Source: Fimbriiglobus sp.
GTDB lineage: Bacteria > Planctomycetota > Planctomycetia > Gemmatales > Gemmataceae
Direction: 5' to 3'
Length of the DNA stretch: 33,834 nucleotides
Assembly: GCA_022841795.1 (NCBI GenBank)
Contig: JALHQU010000050.1
Location: forward strand, 1 to 33,834
Shown here: positions 1 through 10,100 of the stretch, in pieces
Layout of the letters: the number at the start of each line of letters is the position of its first letter
How positions within the stretch are numbered: position 1 is the stretch's first letter
The notes under the pieces: generated by a model
Database searches by the model: none
What the model was told of the DNA's origin: nothing
Seen by the model: only the letters and a program-made list of their open reading frames with translations
Made by a program: the position numbers and the translations under genes

Positions 1-45
1 GCGGTGGAAGTGACGGGTGTCACCCCACTTTACGCCCGGAACTGA

Positions 46-300
46 AACGAAGCGCCACACTTCTCAACTGGTACCCGCGACCCCGACGGGCGCCACACTT
101 CTCGACCGGAGTTTACAGCCGGCAAGAAACTCGTCCGGTACGACATCACCAACGCCACCTCCGCAGCGGGCGGCGGCTACCGGTTCACCGTCACCGCGAC
201 CATCGAGGACCGCGGCACGCCGGAAACAAAGATCTTCCGCTACACGGTCTACAAGGACCGAGCCCTGAGCGGCGGTCGCTGGTGCGTCATGGGGAGCTGA
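46..300 (+). pseudogene. 3' remnant of a gene of unknown function
   Basis: An open frame runs from just after a TGA at 43-45 to a TGA at 298-300. From about position 112 it reads like genuine protein, beginning GKKLVRYDITNAT and ending GGRWCVMGS. There is no convincing start codon, and the first part of the frame crosses the 20-bp direct repeat at 52-109, so I read it as the C-terminal end of a gene whose front has been lost. The last 57 bp (244-300) resemble 12869-12925 on the other side of the large minus-strand operon. Function unknown. Confidence 0.45.
52..109. repeat. 20-bp direct repeat, two copies 38 bp apart
   Basis: Copies at 52-71 and 90-109 share GCGCCACACTTCTC followed by AACTGG in the first and GACCGG in the second, so 18 of 20 bases match. 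Closely spaced repeats of this kind occur at the ends of IS21-family and some other insertion sequences. Here they may be the trimmed end of an element lying left of the window; no transposase is visible beside them. Confidence 0.6.
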
Positions 301-371
301 GATCACCCTGCGTCAGCCTGGGGTGCCTCGGTAGGAGTCAGGTGCCAGCCGGGTCTACCATGACCAAGCAC

Positions 372-3300
372 TCACATGAAGTGCCGGCGAATGACGGCAT
401 CGGCCTCGACGCTGAGATCGTTCGACTCGAATGTTTCAACGAGTCGGCCGGGGAAGTTCTGCTCGTACCACTTCAGCTTGGTTTCGCGGTGGTTCCGGTA
501 CTTCTCGTCGTGCATCAGCCCCCAGTGCTCCCAGAACCACGGTTCGCCGTTCCAGGTGACCGTGAAGTCTGGCAGATAGAAGGTTCCGTCCGGGGCCTGC
601 CGCGGCGTCTCGTAGGTGAACGGGATTCCCCGCTCGTGGAGCATGTTGGCGATGATCACCTCCGACTTCGACCGGACCATGTACCGGGCGAGCGTCTGGT
701 GGATCTTCCCTTCCTCGTACCAGGCCCGCATGTCGAGTAGATCGTCCGGTAGGGGCCGGAAGTCGAACAGCGACGAGTTGATGCACAGCAGGTGCGACCG
801 CTCCCGCCGCCGCATCGACAGGAGCGGCGAGACGTCCTGTTCGACGAACACGGTGCAGTGCCGCCGGGCACGAGTCAGGCCGGTGTAGAAAAGCTCCGGC
901 GACAGGAGAGCCGCCTTGTGCTTGGGCACCACAAAGTAGACCCGCTCGAACTCGCTCCCCTGTGCCCGGTGGACGGAGATCGCGTACGCCAGTTCGAGGT
1001 TCTCTTCCACCTTCTGTTCCGCGATCCACCCCGACTTCGGGTCGGATAGGTTCTTCTTGCCCAGCCGGCTGCCGTACCCGACCCAGAGGTGCTCCCGGCG
1101 GGCGAACACGACCTGGAACTTCTCCAGCCGGAAGTAGGGCGTACGCCACACCTTGCCGTCGAGTCCGTGGGGCTTGACGAAGCCGAGTTGGCCGTTGAAC
1201 ACGTCGACCGGCTCATTCGTCCGGGTCGAGGTGTTGTACCCGTGCAGGGCCCACCGCTCCTTGGCGTACCGGTTACAGACCTGGATTACCTTGTCGAACA
1301 ACATGACGCCGTCGAGAACCTGCCGGGTCTGACCGGCGACCCCTCGGGCCTTGGGCTGAAAGAGCCTCTGGAGTGCCGTGTTCAGGTTCTCGGTCCCGAA
1401 CGGCTCCCCGCGGTACGGCGAAAGCACCTGGAGATAGTCCGGTCGCTCGACCTCCCCGGCCCCCTTGCACGCCTGCCGCCATACCTCGTACGGCTTGTCC
1501 CGATCAAACGCCTCACCCGTGTCGGCTTCGAGATCCGCGACGATGCTCGCCTCCAGAACGCGGGTCAGTTCCTCGGCGTCCCGCCAGTACACCACCCGCA
1601 AATCCTTGTCGACCTCGCCCCCTTCCTGGACCTTCTGCAACAGAGCCTCGGCGTCGGCCTTGGCGGCCTCGTTGTCGGCCTCAGGTTCGTCTCGGACGTA
1701 GAGGCCCGCGAGGGCGAGGATTCCCCGGCCGCGACCGGAGATCTCGTTCTCCATTTGTCGGACGTTGTGTTCGAGCCGGACGATGCTGTCGGGCTGCTCT
1801 TCCCTTAGCCACGTGATGAGGTCGGCGAACACCCGGCCCGTTCCAATCGGCGGCAGTTGGTTCGGGTCGCCGACGAAGATCAACCGCTGGACCGCCTTCC
1901 ACTCGACCGCCCGGAAGAGGGCGGCGGCGAGGCCCAGGTCGAGCATCGAGGACTCGTCGATGATCAGCGTCTGGACCTTATCCTCCCGCTTCCCGCCGGC
2001 CCGCCGGAACGTCATGTTGGGGTTCAGCCAGTCCCGCTGGGCCAGGAACGAGTGGATCGTCGCGGCCGGCTTTCCGGTGGCCTCCCGGACGCGGTCGGCC
2101 GCCTTTCCAGTCGGTGCCAGGAGCAGGAACGAGGTGCCCGCCCCGTGCCCCTTCTCGATCGCCTTGATGATGGCGTCGATCACCCGGGTCTTGCCCGTAC
2201 CCGCCCCGCCGCAGATGACCGAGGTGGGTCGGCGGAACACCTTCTGACAGGCCGCCGCCTGCGAGGCGACGACCTGCCCGTACCGGTCCGGGGCCTTCCG
2301 CGACAGGACGCTGTTCGCGTCGGTCAGGTAGTTCCGCCAAGTCCCTTCGGTCACGGCGGACCGGAGGGAGATGTCGGGTCGGGAGACGAGGCCGCGGAGG
2401 CACGTCTCGATTACCCGCTCGTCCTCGTAGACCGGCTTCCAGTAGACGTACCGTCGGCCGCCGGACTCGCGGAACACCAGAGCCCCTTCGAGATGTTCCG
2501 CATCGACGTCGAGGTATCGCTCGGTGAACTGGTGCCGCTTCCACTCGGGGAGAAAGCTCAGGCGGTGGTTGACCTCGTGGACGAGCCGGTCGGCCGGCAC
2601 AAACACGTGCTTGCCCTCCCGCCGGAGCCGATCGACACACAGGCCCCGCAGCCGCCGTGCGTCATCCACCCCCTCCGCCATCGGATCGCCGCCGAGTTCG
2701 GGCGACGGGAACACCCCGTGGTCGATCTTGCCGAACGTGATCAGGTCGTCCGGGCCGTTCCCGGCGAACTGCTCGCAGAGGAGGTAGGGGTTCTGGGCGA
2801 GCTCCGGGAGGGTGCAGTTGAGGCCACTCTCGATCCGCTCCTTGGCGAGCACACGCTGGACCTGGTCTGGGGCGAGCTCGAACCGGGGTAGCACGTCCCG
2901 GAAGAGTCGCTGTTCATCAGGATCACGCAACTTCCACTGGCGAACCACCTTGGCGGCTGTTTTGTCGTCGAGCGTCAGGCCGGTGACCCGCTTCGTCCGT
3001 CCTTCGAGGAAGGAGAACAGTGCGTCTTTGGTTTCCTGCTCTTTGCCGGCGAGGGCCTGAGCCTTCCAGAACGGGATCGCACCCTCGAACCCGAGCACTT
3101 CGAGCACGGCTGCCGTGCCGGGGTACAGCCCGCGACTCCGCCAGAGTTCGCCGACCAGCTTCTGCAGCCAGACGATCCGCTCACCCCAGTTCTCGCTCGT
3201 GTCCCCCAGGTCACGGAGCGTGCCAGCGGTCTCCATAAACCGTTCGACCAGGTCGAGGGCGTCGTCGTCGCTCACCTCCCGCGTGGCGTACTTGAACAGC

Positions 3301-4016
3301 CGCGGGTTGTCAGGGAAGAACGCGAACCGGTCGAGGACCTCGGGGCGGTCGAGGTAAAGGTGGTAGGGCAGCCGAAGCCCTTCGTCCGGGTAATGGGACG
3401 TGACGTCGCACTGCCAGATGAACCCGCCCGCGTACTTCTCCTGGTCCTTCGGGGAGCAGTCGTCGAAGAACCGGATCTCCCCAACTTTCTTGACCCGCGA
3501 CAGCCCGACCAGAACGTACCGCCGCTCGTCGGCCTGGTTCAGCGGGTTGCTGTAGTTCGCGTAGTAGAAAATGAGGCTCTTCGCCGGCTCGATCTGGGCG
3601 AAGAACTTGCGGGCGTTCGCAAGCCGGACGGTGTAGTCGAACGTCCCGTTCTCACGCTTAACGTCGTCGCCGTACATCCACTCGTACGGCCACAGACACA
3701 CCGTCGCCGGGGCGAGTTGCCAGTCCTCCCGCGACGGTTTTTCGAAGAACTCCGGCGACTCGGAGTAGGCCCGGATCGCCTCCTTCCCGAAGGCGTTCAC
3801 GCTGTACATGCACGGGGGAATGTCTTTGGCTTTTGAGCACGGCTGGCCGGCGTTCTGCGGCAGCATTTCCAGGGCGAGGTTCCGCTTCTCGGCGATCATC
3901 TCGCCCGGGTAGGAGTGCGGGCCGACGCAGTAGGTGTTGGCGGCCGGGTTCCGGCAGACGTGACCGTTCCAGCCGTCCATGTGCCACGCGAGCCGGGCCG
4001 AGATGTGGGTGGGCAT
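372..4016 (-). CDS. RecD-like superfamily 1 helicase fused to a C-terminal nuclease-like domain
   Basis: Protein of 1214 aa and last gene of the operon. The first 450 or so residues are unfamiliar. A RecD/UvrD-type helicase core follows, with Walker A GGAGTGKT at about 603-610, Walker B DESS at about 687-690, motif III GDPNQLPPIGTG, and late motifs SVHRAQGSEF and YTGLTRARR. The last 100 residues (from about 1113) carry SEVIIANML, YETP, YLPDFTV and FWEHWG, a pattern of Glu, Asp and Glu-x-His that resembles restriction-endonuclease-fold nucleases attached to helicases. The likely role is ATP-driven unwinding with cleavage of DNA. The ATG at 4016 lies 86 bp after the preceding stop. Helicase identity is firm; the nuclease and the defence role are inferred. 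Confidence 0.82.
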   Translation of the reverse strand: MPTHISARLAWHMDGWNGHVCRNPAANTYCVGPHSYPGEMIAEKRNLALEMLPQNAGQPCSKAKDIPPCMYSVNAFGKEAIRAYSESPEFFEKPSREDWQLAPATVCLWPYEWMYGDDVKRENGTFDYTVRLANARKFFAQIEPAKSLIFYYANYSNPLNQADERRYVLVGLSRVKKVGEIRFFDDCSPKDQEKYAGGFIWQCDVTSHYPDEGLRLPYHLYLDRPEVLDRFAFFPDNPRLFKYATREVSDDDALDLVERFMETAGTLRDLGDTSENWGERIVWLQKLVGELWRSRGLYPGTAAVLEVLGFEGAIPFWKAQALAGKEQETKDALFSFLEGRTKRVTGLTLDDKTAAKVVRQWKLRDPDEQRLFRDVLPRFELAPDQVQRVLAKERIESGLNCTLPELAQNPYLLCEQFAGNGPDDLITFGKIDHGVFPSPELGGDPMAEGVDDARRLRGLCVDRLRREGKHVFVPADRLVHEVNHRLSFLPEWKRHQFTERYLDVDAEHLEGALVFRESGGRRYVYWKPVYEDERVIETCLRGLVSRPDISLRSAVTEGTWRNYLTDANSVLSRKAPDRYGQVVASQAAACQKVFRRPTSVICGGAGTGKTRVIDAIIKAIEKGHGAGTSFLLLAPTGKAADRVREATGKPAATIHSFLAQRDWLNPNMTFRRAGGKREDKVQTLIIDESSMLDLGLAAALFRAVEWKAVQRLIFVGDPNQLPPIGTGRVFADLITWLREEQPDSIVRLEHNVRQMENEISGRGRGILALAGLYVRDEPEADNEAAKADAEALLQKVQEGGEVDKDLRVVYWRDAEELTRVLEASIVADLEADTGEAFDRDKPYEVWRQACKGAGEVERPDYLQVLSPYRGEPFGTENLNTALQRLFQPKARGVAGQTRQVLDGVMLFDKVIQVCNRYAKERWALHGYNTSTRTNEPVDVFNGQLGFVKPHGLDGKVWRTPYFRLEKFQVVFARREHLWVGYGSRLGKKNLSDPKSGWIAEQKVEENLELAYAISVHRAQGSEFERVYFVVPKHKAALLSPELFYTGLTRARRHCTVFVEQDVSPLLSMRRRERSHLLCINSSLFDFRPLPDDLLDMRAWYEEGKIHQTLARYMVRSKSEVIIANMLHERGIPFTYETPRQAPDGTFYLPDFTVTWNGEPWFWEHWGLMHDEKYRNHRETKLKWYEQNFPGRLVETFESNDLSVEADAVIRRHFM

Positions 4017-4102
4017 CGGGGATCGTCCTGCGGAAGAGGAATTGCGAGCCCGGGCCTCGGCCTGGAACTCGTAGGGAGGAGCGGGCCTCCCGCGGTGTGA
4101 GT

Positions 4103-7100
4103 TCAGCTGCCGGCCGTTACTTCAAGGTCGGCACGACTTGCCTCGACCTCGGAGACGGCCAGCAGGTCGGTCCGGTGGTCGTCCACGAACCGGATCTGGT
4201 GCGACTCGCCCGCCAGAGTGACTTCGACGCGAAGGTCCTCGGCCGACTGGAGTGCGTCGCGGAACTCGTCCGGGTCAATCTCGCTCGCGTGGCGAACCTT
4301 CGCTGCACAGACCGGACACAACGCGAGGTAGTTCTCCCGGTACTCGTGCCCCAGGTCGCCGAAGAGTTCGACCGCCTCGAAGTAGTACTCCCCGGTCGAT
4401 AGCTTGAAGGGCATGGGGCAGTGACAGGCCTGGCAGACCATGACCTTGTCCGGGTTGGTGTAGAGGTCGCGGAGGTACGTCCTCGCGTCGGCCCGACTGG
4501 CCGGCTCGGACGTCCTGATCGTCCGGTTGCGGACCTCTCGGGTCTGGGCCGGCGACGTGGCCAAGCGGTCACGGAGCTTCTCCGCCCGCCGCTGCGGGTT
4601 GGGGGACCGGCGTTCCGGAAATTCGGGCTGCCGCTCCCGGTCCAAGAGTTCGGTGAACTGCTCGATGGCAGAGGAGCGGGACGTCTGGTCGAGCCCGTCG
4701 AGGCGATCGATCAGCTCGACCGGCAGGCCCAGCTCCTTCGCCATCGCGACCCGCCGGAGGTACGACTCGGATCGCTGCCGCTCGGCCTCCCCGAACCCGA
4801 CCTCCGTCAGCCACTCCGCCTGTGCCGGGTACGGGAACCCGGCGGGCAGTTGAGCCCGGGTCATGTCCCGCGGCCGCCGGAACTCCCCCGTTTTGTCCGG
4901 CAGCCACGGCGTGTCGCGGAGGGCGATGACCAGCGAAGACGGGGCGGGGCGAATGCCGAAGCGACTGTTCGGCCGGCACCTGGCCTGGAGGACGTCCGCC
5001 GAGGACTGGCTCATCGTCCGCCAGATCAGGCGGCTGATCTCCGGGTCGCGGGCGGAAAGCAGGCTGGAGCACGCGGGAATGATGTAGTCGTCGTTGACGG
5101 CCGTGTCCCTCCTCCACTGAGTGCCCGACTTGGAATAGTCGGTTAGCAGCTCGTGGTAGTGGGGATGGCTCTGCGAGATCGCGACTTTTTTAATCTCGAG
5201 CCGGGCGTGGGCACCCAGGGCGGCAGCGAACTTCGCGAACCCCTTCGGCACGAGGTCTTTGTACCCGTCCCAAAGGGCGTGCTTGCTGAGCCCCCTGATG
5301 CCGGCCCCGTAGACCACACAGAGCCCACTGTTACCGAACGGGTCGTCGAGGTAGCACTCCTCCGGGAGCCGCCTCACCTGCTGCTTCGCGTCGAGGAAAA
5401 GGTAGGCTTCCTGGAACAGGTCCGACTCCTGGTGGCGGTTCCACCACTGCAGAAACCGCTGGATGTGCCGCAGGTGAGTCTGGGGGTTCGAAACCGGCCC
5501 GGCCGCCGAGTAGTGCTTCTGGATAATCCCCTCGATCTCCTGCCGCTCGCCGATCTCCTGCACGCCGAGCTCGCCGAGCAGCTTCTTGGCGTTCTCCCGC
5601 CGGGACTGGTTGGACCCGGCGAGGACGGACGCCTTCACGCGAGGGAGGTCGAGCGAGCCCTTCCCCTTCTCCGGAGGGAAGTAGGTCGCCGGCCCGGTAG
5701 CGTGGGTGCCCCCCTCGAGCCGGACGATTTGCCACTGCTTGAGCACCCACCCGGCCGGTTCGGCCTCGGAGACCGCCTTGCGGAGGAGGGCGTAAAACTG
5801 CTGCATCCAGGAATCTCTGCGGCGGCCCAGCCATTCCTGCCCGTCTTCAGGCGGGTCATACCCGCCGAAGCGGTCGCTCACGGCGTCCGCAAGCTCCCGC
5901 AGGCCCCACTCGCGAACCCCCGCGGTCCGGAGGAATTGCTCCGCCCTTTCATTGCGGGCCGTGTTCACCGCCCAACCGGTGAACACGTTCTCGGTCAGGA
6001 ACGCGAGTGCCTTCTCATCCAGCAGGTCGCGGACCGCCGCAGCACCCCGAGCCAGTTTCGTGGCCCGGCCGTGCCCGTCTTCACTGGTCGGGATCAGGGG
6101 ATGCTCCTGGACGGCCGACACCACCGCATCCCGGATCGGCCGGGAAAAGTCCGGCAGGTCGTCGTCGCTGTTCGGAAGGGCCGCGAGGGCGGTGACGCCC
6201 AGGTACGATCGCTCCTTCATGTCGGTCAAGGCTTCGAGGAGCAGGTGGGTACACTCTGCGATGAGTGCCGTGTTCTCCCGGTTCCGCTGCTTAATGTTGG
6301 CCCGGTTGTCGGTCAGGAGGAAGGGGCCGTGCATCCGGAAGCGGAGGCCGGTCTGTTCTTCCGTTTCGAAGTAGACGAACAGCTTGGTGGCGTGCTCCTC
6401 CGGGACTACCTGATTCTGGTCACTGACTCGGAACGCCAGACTCACCGCGAGCGGGCGGTCCGCGTCCTTGGCGGTGACGTCACGGGTGTAGACCAGGTAG
6501 CGGGCCCGACGCGGCTCCGACCCGTCCCCGGCCGCCGGAATGTCGCGGAGCACCCGTAACGAGGGGTCCGAGCGGTCACAGGTGTAGCTGCCGGCGGCTT
6601 GCTCGGTCTTCCACTCCACCGTGGCGATGTGGTTCAGAAACAGCAGCGTGTGCGAGCCGAGGCTCGACAGCTTGTCGTGGATGGTCTGGCGGATCGCGGC
6701 CCGGTCGGCACCCTTGAGCGGGAAGACGAACCGGGTCTCCCGGGCCGGGGTGTCCGGCGGCGGGGCGAGGGGTACGGGCACGACCAGGTCTTCGATGGCG
6801 AACGCGAAGGGTTCGCCGTCCAGCCGGCTGTACACTTCGGGCCGGTCCGAAACGGCGAACACGGACTTGAACCCGATGCCGAACCGGCCGATCTTGTTCG
6901 CCTGGGCCGGCTTGTCGCTGTTGCCGATGCCGGTGATCGACTCGACGTTGTCCCGCGTGAACGGGTCGCCGTCGTGAGTGAAGACGAGCCGGTCGGCCTC
7001 CAACTCGAAGCGGACGCCCGTCGCGTTCTGGTCCTCCGCGTTCTGGAGGAGCTCGAACACGAAGTGGGCGGGGTCGGCGTACTTGTCGACGGTCGACCCA

Positions 7101-7186
7101 CGGATGCCGGCTTCGAACTTGTTCAGCCGGGTCGAAGTCACCCAGTCGCGGCGGTTCTTGGACAGTTCCGCGAGCCAGTCGGGCAT
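4103..7186 (-). CDS. GHKL (sacsin/HSP90-like) ATPase with a C-terminal zinc-binding motif
   Basis: Protein of 1027 aa. The N-terminus is a clear GHKL ATP-binding domain: N box FELLQNAEDQNA at 44-55 with Glu45 and Asn49, HDGDPF at 71-76, GIGNSDK at 86-92 and the glycine-rich lid GRFGIGFKS at 100-108. This arrangement is nearest to the sacsin-type N-terminal ATPase also found in bacterial defence genes. The long middle part is unassigned. Near the C-terminus, CQACHCPMPF and LCPVCAAK form a probable zinc site of paired Cys-x2-Cys, somewhat like HNH-associated zinc ribbons but without visible HNH catalytic residues. It starts 3 bp after the helicase stop, behind a GGTGA-type ribosome site. It probably acts as an ATP-dependent switch or clamp with the two helicases. 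Confidence 0.8.
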   Translation of the reverse strand: MPDWLAELSKNRRDWVTSTRLNKFEAGIRGSTVDKYADPAHFVFELLQNAEDQNATGVRFELEADRLVFTHDGDPFTRDNVESITGIGNSDKPAQANKIGRFGIGFKSVFAVSDRPEVYSRLDGEPFAFAIEDLVVPVPLAPPPDTPARETRFVFPLKGADRAAIRQTIHDKLSSLGSHTLLFLNHIATVEWKTEQAAGSYTCDRSDPSLRVLRDIPAAGDGSEPRRARYLVYTRDVTAKDADRPLAVSLAFRVSDQNQVVPEEHATKLFVYFETEEQTGLRFRMHGPFLLTDNRANIKQRNRENTALIAECTHLLLEALTDMKERSYLGVTALAALPNSDDDLPDFSRPIRDAVVSAVQEHPLIPTSEDGHGRATKLARGAAAVRDLLDEKALAFLTENVFTGWAVNTARNERAEQFLRTAGVREWGLRELADAVSDRFGGYDPPEDGQEWLGRRRDSWMQQFYALLRKAVSEAEPAGWVLKQWQIVRLEGGTHATGPATYFPPEKGKGSLDLPRVKASVLAGSNQSRRENAKKLLGELGVQEIGERQEIEGIIQKHYSAAGPVSNPQTHLRHIQRFLQWWNRHQESDLFQEAYLFLDAKQQVRRLPEECYLDDPFGNSGLCVVYGAGIRGLSKHALWDGYKDLVPKGFAKFAAALGAHARLEIKKVAISQSHPHYHELLTDYSKSGTQWRRDTAVNDDYIIPACSSLLSARDPEISRLIWRTMSQSSADVLQARCRPNSRFGIRPAPSSLVIALRDTPWLPDKTGEFRRPRDMTRAQLPAGFPYPAQAEWLTEVGFGEAERQRSESYLRRVAMAKELGLPVELIDRLDGLDQTSRSSAIEQFTELLDRERQPEFPERRSPNPQRRAEKLRDRLATSPAQTREVRNRTIRTSEPASRADARTYLRDLYTNPDKVMVCQACHCPMPFKLSTGEYYFEAVELFGDLGHEYRENYLALCPVCAAKVRHASEIDPDEFRDALQSAEDLRVEVTLAGESHQIRFVDDHRTDLLAVSEVEASRADLEVTAGS

Positions 7187-7189
7187 ACG

Positions 7190-10100
7190 TCACCTCACGA
7201 TTTCCAGGACGCCGAAAGCGACGGTACTGTGGATGATGTCGGCGGCCGTTTCGGCATGCCGCAAGTCGGCCAGGCGGCGGGCGTAGTCCTCTTCCGCCGC
7301 CTGGATTTGGGACAACCGCATCCGCCGGATCCGCTCGTCGGACACCCCGCGGATCTGGTCGTTGAGCAGGCCGATCCGGGCCTTGTGGCTCGTGTTCAGG
7401 CTCTCCCGCCGGTAGCTCGCGAGCTGCCCGGTCCGCTCCCGGTGGGCGGCGAGGGCGGCCGACCACAGCCGGTGGTGCTCCCCGTCCAGGCTCTCGAACT
7501 CCGACTGCGACGGGAACTCGGCAGGGGCCTCCTCCCGAACCGTGGCCCGCTGGATGAGCCCGAGGAACGCGTCGTTTAGGGTTGGGTCCGAGCATACCGG
7601 CTGCCACATGACGTCCTCCCGGATGCCGCGAAGCCGCCACAGGTAGATGGCGAAGCGGTGGGCCCCAGCCGGGTGGTCGGCGTCCTGCACGCGGCAGGAC
7701 AGGTAGACCGGGCCGTCCGGCACCAACGCCCGGGCCGCCTGCTGGGCGATCGGGTGGACGGGGGTGATGAACGTGGCGGAGCGGTTCTCGTTCGCGACCG
7801 CGGCGTCGAACGTCAGGGTGAGCTTCTCGCGGCCCTTGAGCCACTTCTCCCACTCCCGCCCGACCCCAGACGGCTGCCGCCCGGAGTGGCGGTAGTCGGC
7901 CAGCACCTTCCGGCGAACACCGGAGTCGAGGGCGAGCGTCTTGAGGGGCTTGTCGCCCAGGGCCATTTGGACCTTGCCGTCCGACTGCTGCGTCAGGTAG
8001 TGCTCGACCAGGTTCTGGAGGCACCGTGGGGATGTCCAGTAGTTCCGCGGGTCGCGAATCTCCTCGTCGATCTGCTTCGGCGGGAGTTGCACCCCGAACA
8101 GCTCGCTCGACCGTTTCTCCAGGGTGGCCTGCTCCTCGAGCAGGCGGACCTGGTTGTCCGCCAGTTGCTGGAGGTGCCGCCGCCGCTCCTCGTCCGTCAT
8201 GGTAAGGTCCTCGGCGAGCGTCCGGATCACGGAACTGATCTGCCCCAGAATCTCCTCGTTGTCCCCCAGGGCCTCTTCGAACACGCCGATCCGCATGAGG
8301 CAGCGGTCGTAGATGTCGGCGTCCACGGTCCCGGGGGTAATCAGGTTGTAGATGGCCACCGTCGGGCTCTTCTGGCCGTTGCGGTCGATCCGCCCGATCC
8401 GCTGGTCGATCTTCATCGGGTTCCACGGCAGGTCGTAGTTGACCATGCAGTCGCAGAACTGGTAGTCGAGCCCTTCGGAACCGACCTCCGACATGAGGAG
8501 CACGTCGAAGGCGTCCGACTCGTCCCTCGGCAGCCGGAACCGGTCGCGGATGGTGACGCGGTCGGCGTCCTTCACGCCCCCGTGAATGAGGCCGACGCGG
8601 ACGCCCGCCCGCCGCAGGTTCGCCTCCAGGTACCGGAGGGTGTGCCGGAAGGAGCTGAAGACCAGCACCTTGTTGTTGTCGAGCGACTGCTTCTCTTCGA
8701 TCACGCCCAGCAAGCAGTCGAGCTTCGGGTCCGTGGTGTCGAGCCGCTCCGCCTCGGCGATCAGCCCTTCGATCTCCTCCCCGGACACGTCCGCGGTGGC
8801 GGGGGTGTCACCCGCCAGGTCGTCCACCTCGAACCACTCTGCCTCGTCGATCCGCCGGGCCAGAATGTCCCGGAGCAGTGGGACGAGCCCGTGGATGCAA
8901 CTGGCGGCCTGGCGGCGGATCGTGGTCAGCATGAACTGGACCGGCACGTTGCCGCGGGACCGGCGGATCAGCCGCGTCTGCACGTCCAGCAGGCGGTCGT
9001 GGACGGCCCGCTGGGGTTCGGTGAAGTCGATGCTCTTCGTGTACGCCTTGCGAACGGTGAAGTTCCCGATATCCCGGCGTCGGGTGCGGTTGATCAGCCC
9101 GTGGAAGGAGTGGAACTCCTCCACGGTGCGGAGCGATCGGACGCGGTCGGCCGGCCCGAGTACGTCGCTCAGGAGCCGCTCCCGGAGCTCCGCGTACCGC
9201 GGGTCGGGCCGGAGGATGGACTGCCCCCACCGGGTGCTGGCCGCCGCCTGAAGAGCCTGGGCCGCGTCCTTCTGCCACCCGTTGTGCCCGAAGCGGAGCA
9301 GGTGGGCGGCCCGGTTGATGTGCGGGTTCGGTTCGGCCATGTCCTCGTACGTCTTCCGGTCGATGACGAGGTCGGGCCGGAGGGTGTTCAGGAGCACGAA
9401 CAGGTTGTCGTTCGCGAGCTGGATCGGCGACGCCGTCAGGAAGACTGCGGCCTCGGCGTGGTCGGTCAGGAAGCGGACGCCGCGGTGCAGCCAGGTGTCC
9501 GAGTTGTGAATGTGGTGGGCCTCGTCCACGATCACCAGGTCGAACCGGGGGGGCGGGTCGAGTTCGAGGAGCCCGGGGACGGCCGTCCGCCCACGGCCTT
9601 GCGTGCCGAGCAGCAGGGCCTCGGTGAAGAGCGAATGGGGGACGATCGCCCGGGCGAACCGGTCCGGCCACTCGCCGTTCGCGTCGGTTTCCCGCAGGCA
9701 GTGCCGCAGGTCGTCCCCGTCGAGGTGGACAAACTCCTCGTCGAACCGCCGCATCTCCGACTGCCACTTCCTGTCGACCACCAGACTCTTGGGGCACACG
9801 ATCAGGACCGTTCGGATCTCCCGGCGGGCCTGGAGTTCACGCAGGATCAGACCGGCCTCGATCGTCTTCCCGACGCCGACGCCATCCGCGATCAACAGTC
9901 GCGGCCGGTCGGACCGGATGAACTTCAGCACGGGGCGGAACTGGTACGGGATGAAATCCACCCTGGCCGCATGCAGCGAGTACAGCGAGGACAGGCCCGG
10001 CTGCTGGAGGTGGAGGGCGGTGAGCCGGGCGTTGAAGGTCTCCGGCGAAACCAGTTCGCCGACGCGGTCATCGACCGGGGCGGCGGTGAGCTGGCTGGCG

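Noticed and set aside
6576-8426. Minus-strand frame of 616 codons spanning the SNF2/GHKL boundary
   Set aside because: Arg/Pro/Gly-rich and overlaps the two real genes in another frame; no motifs.
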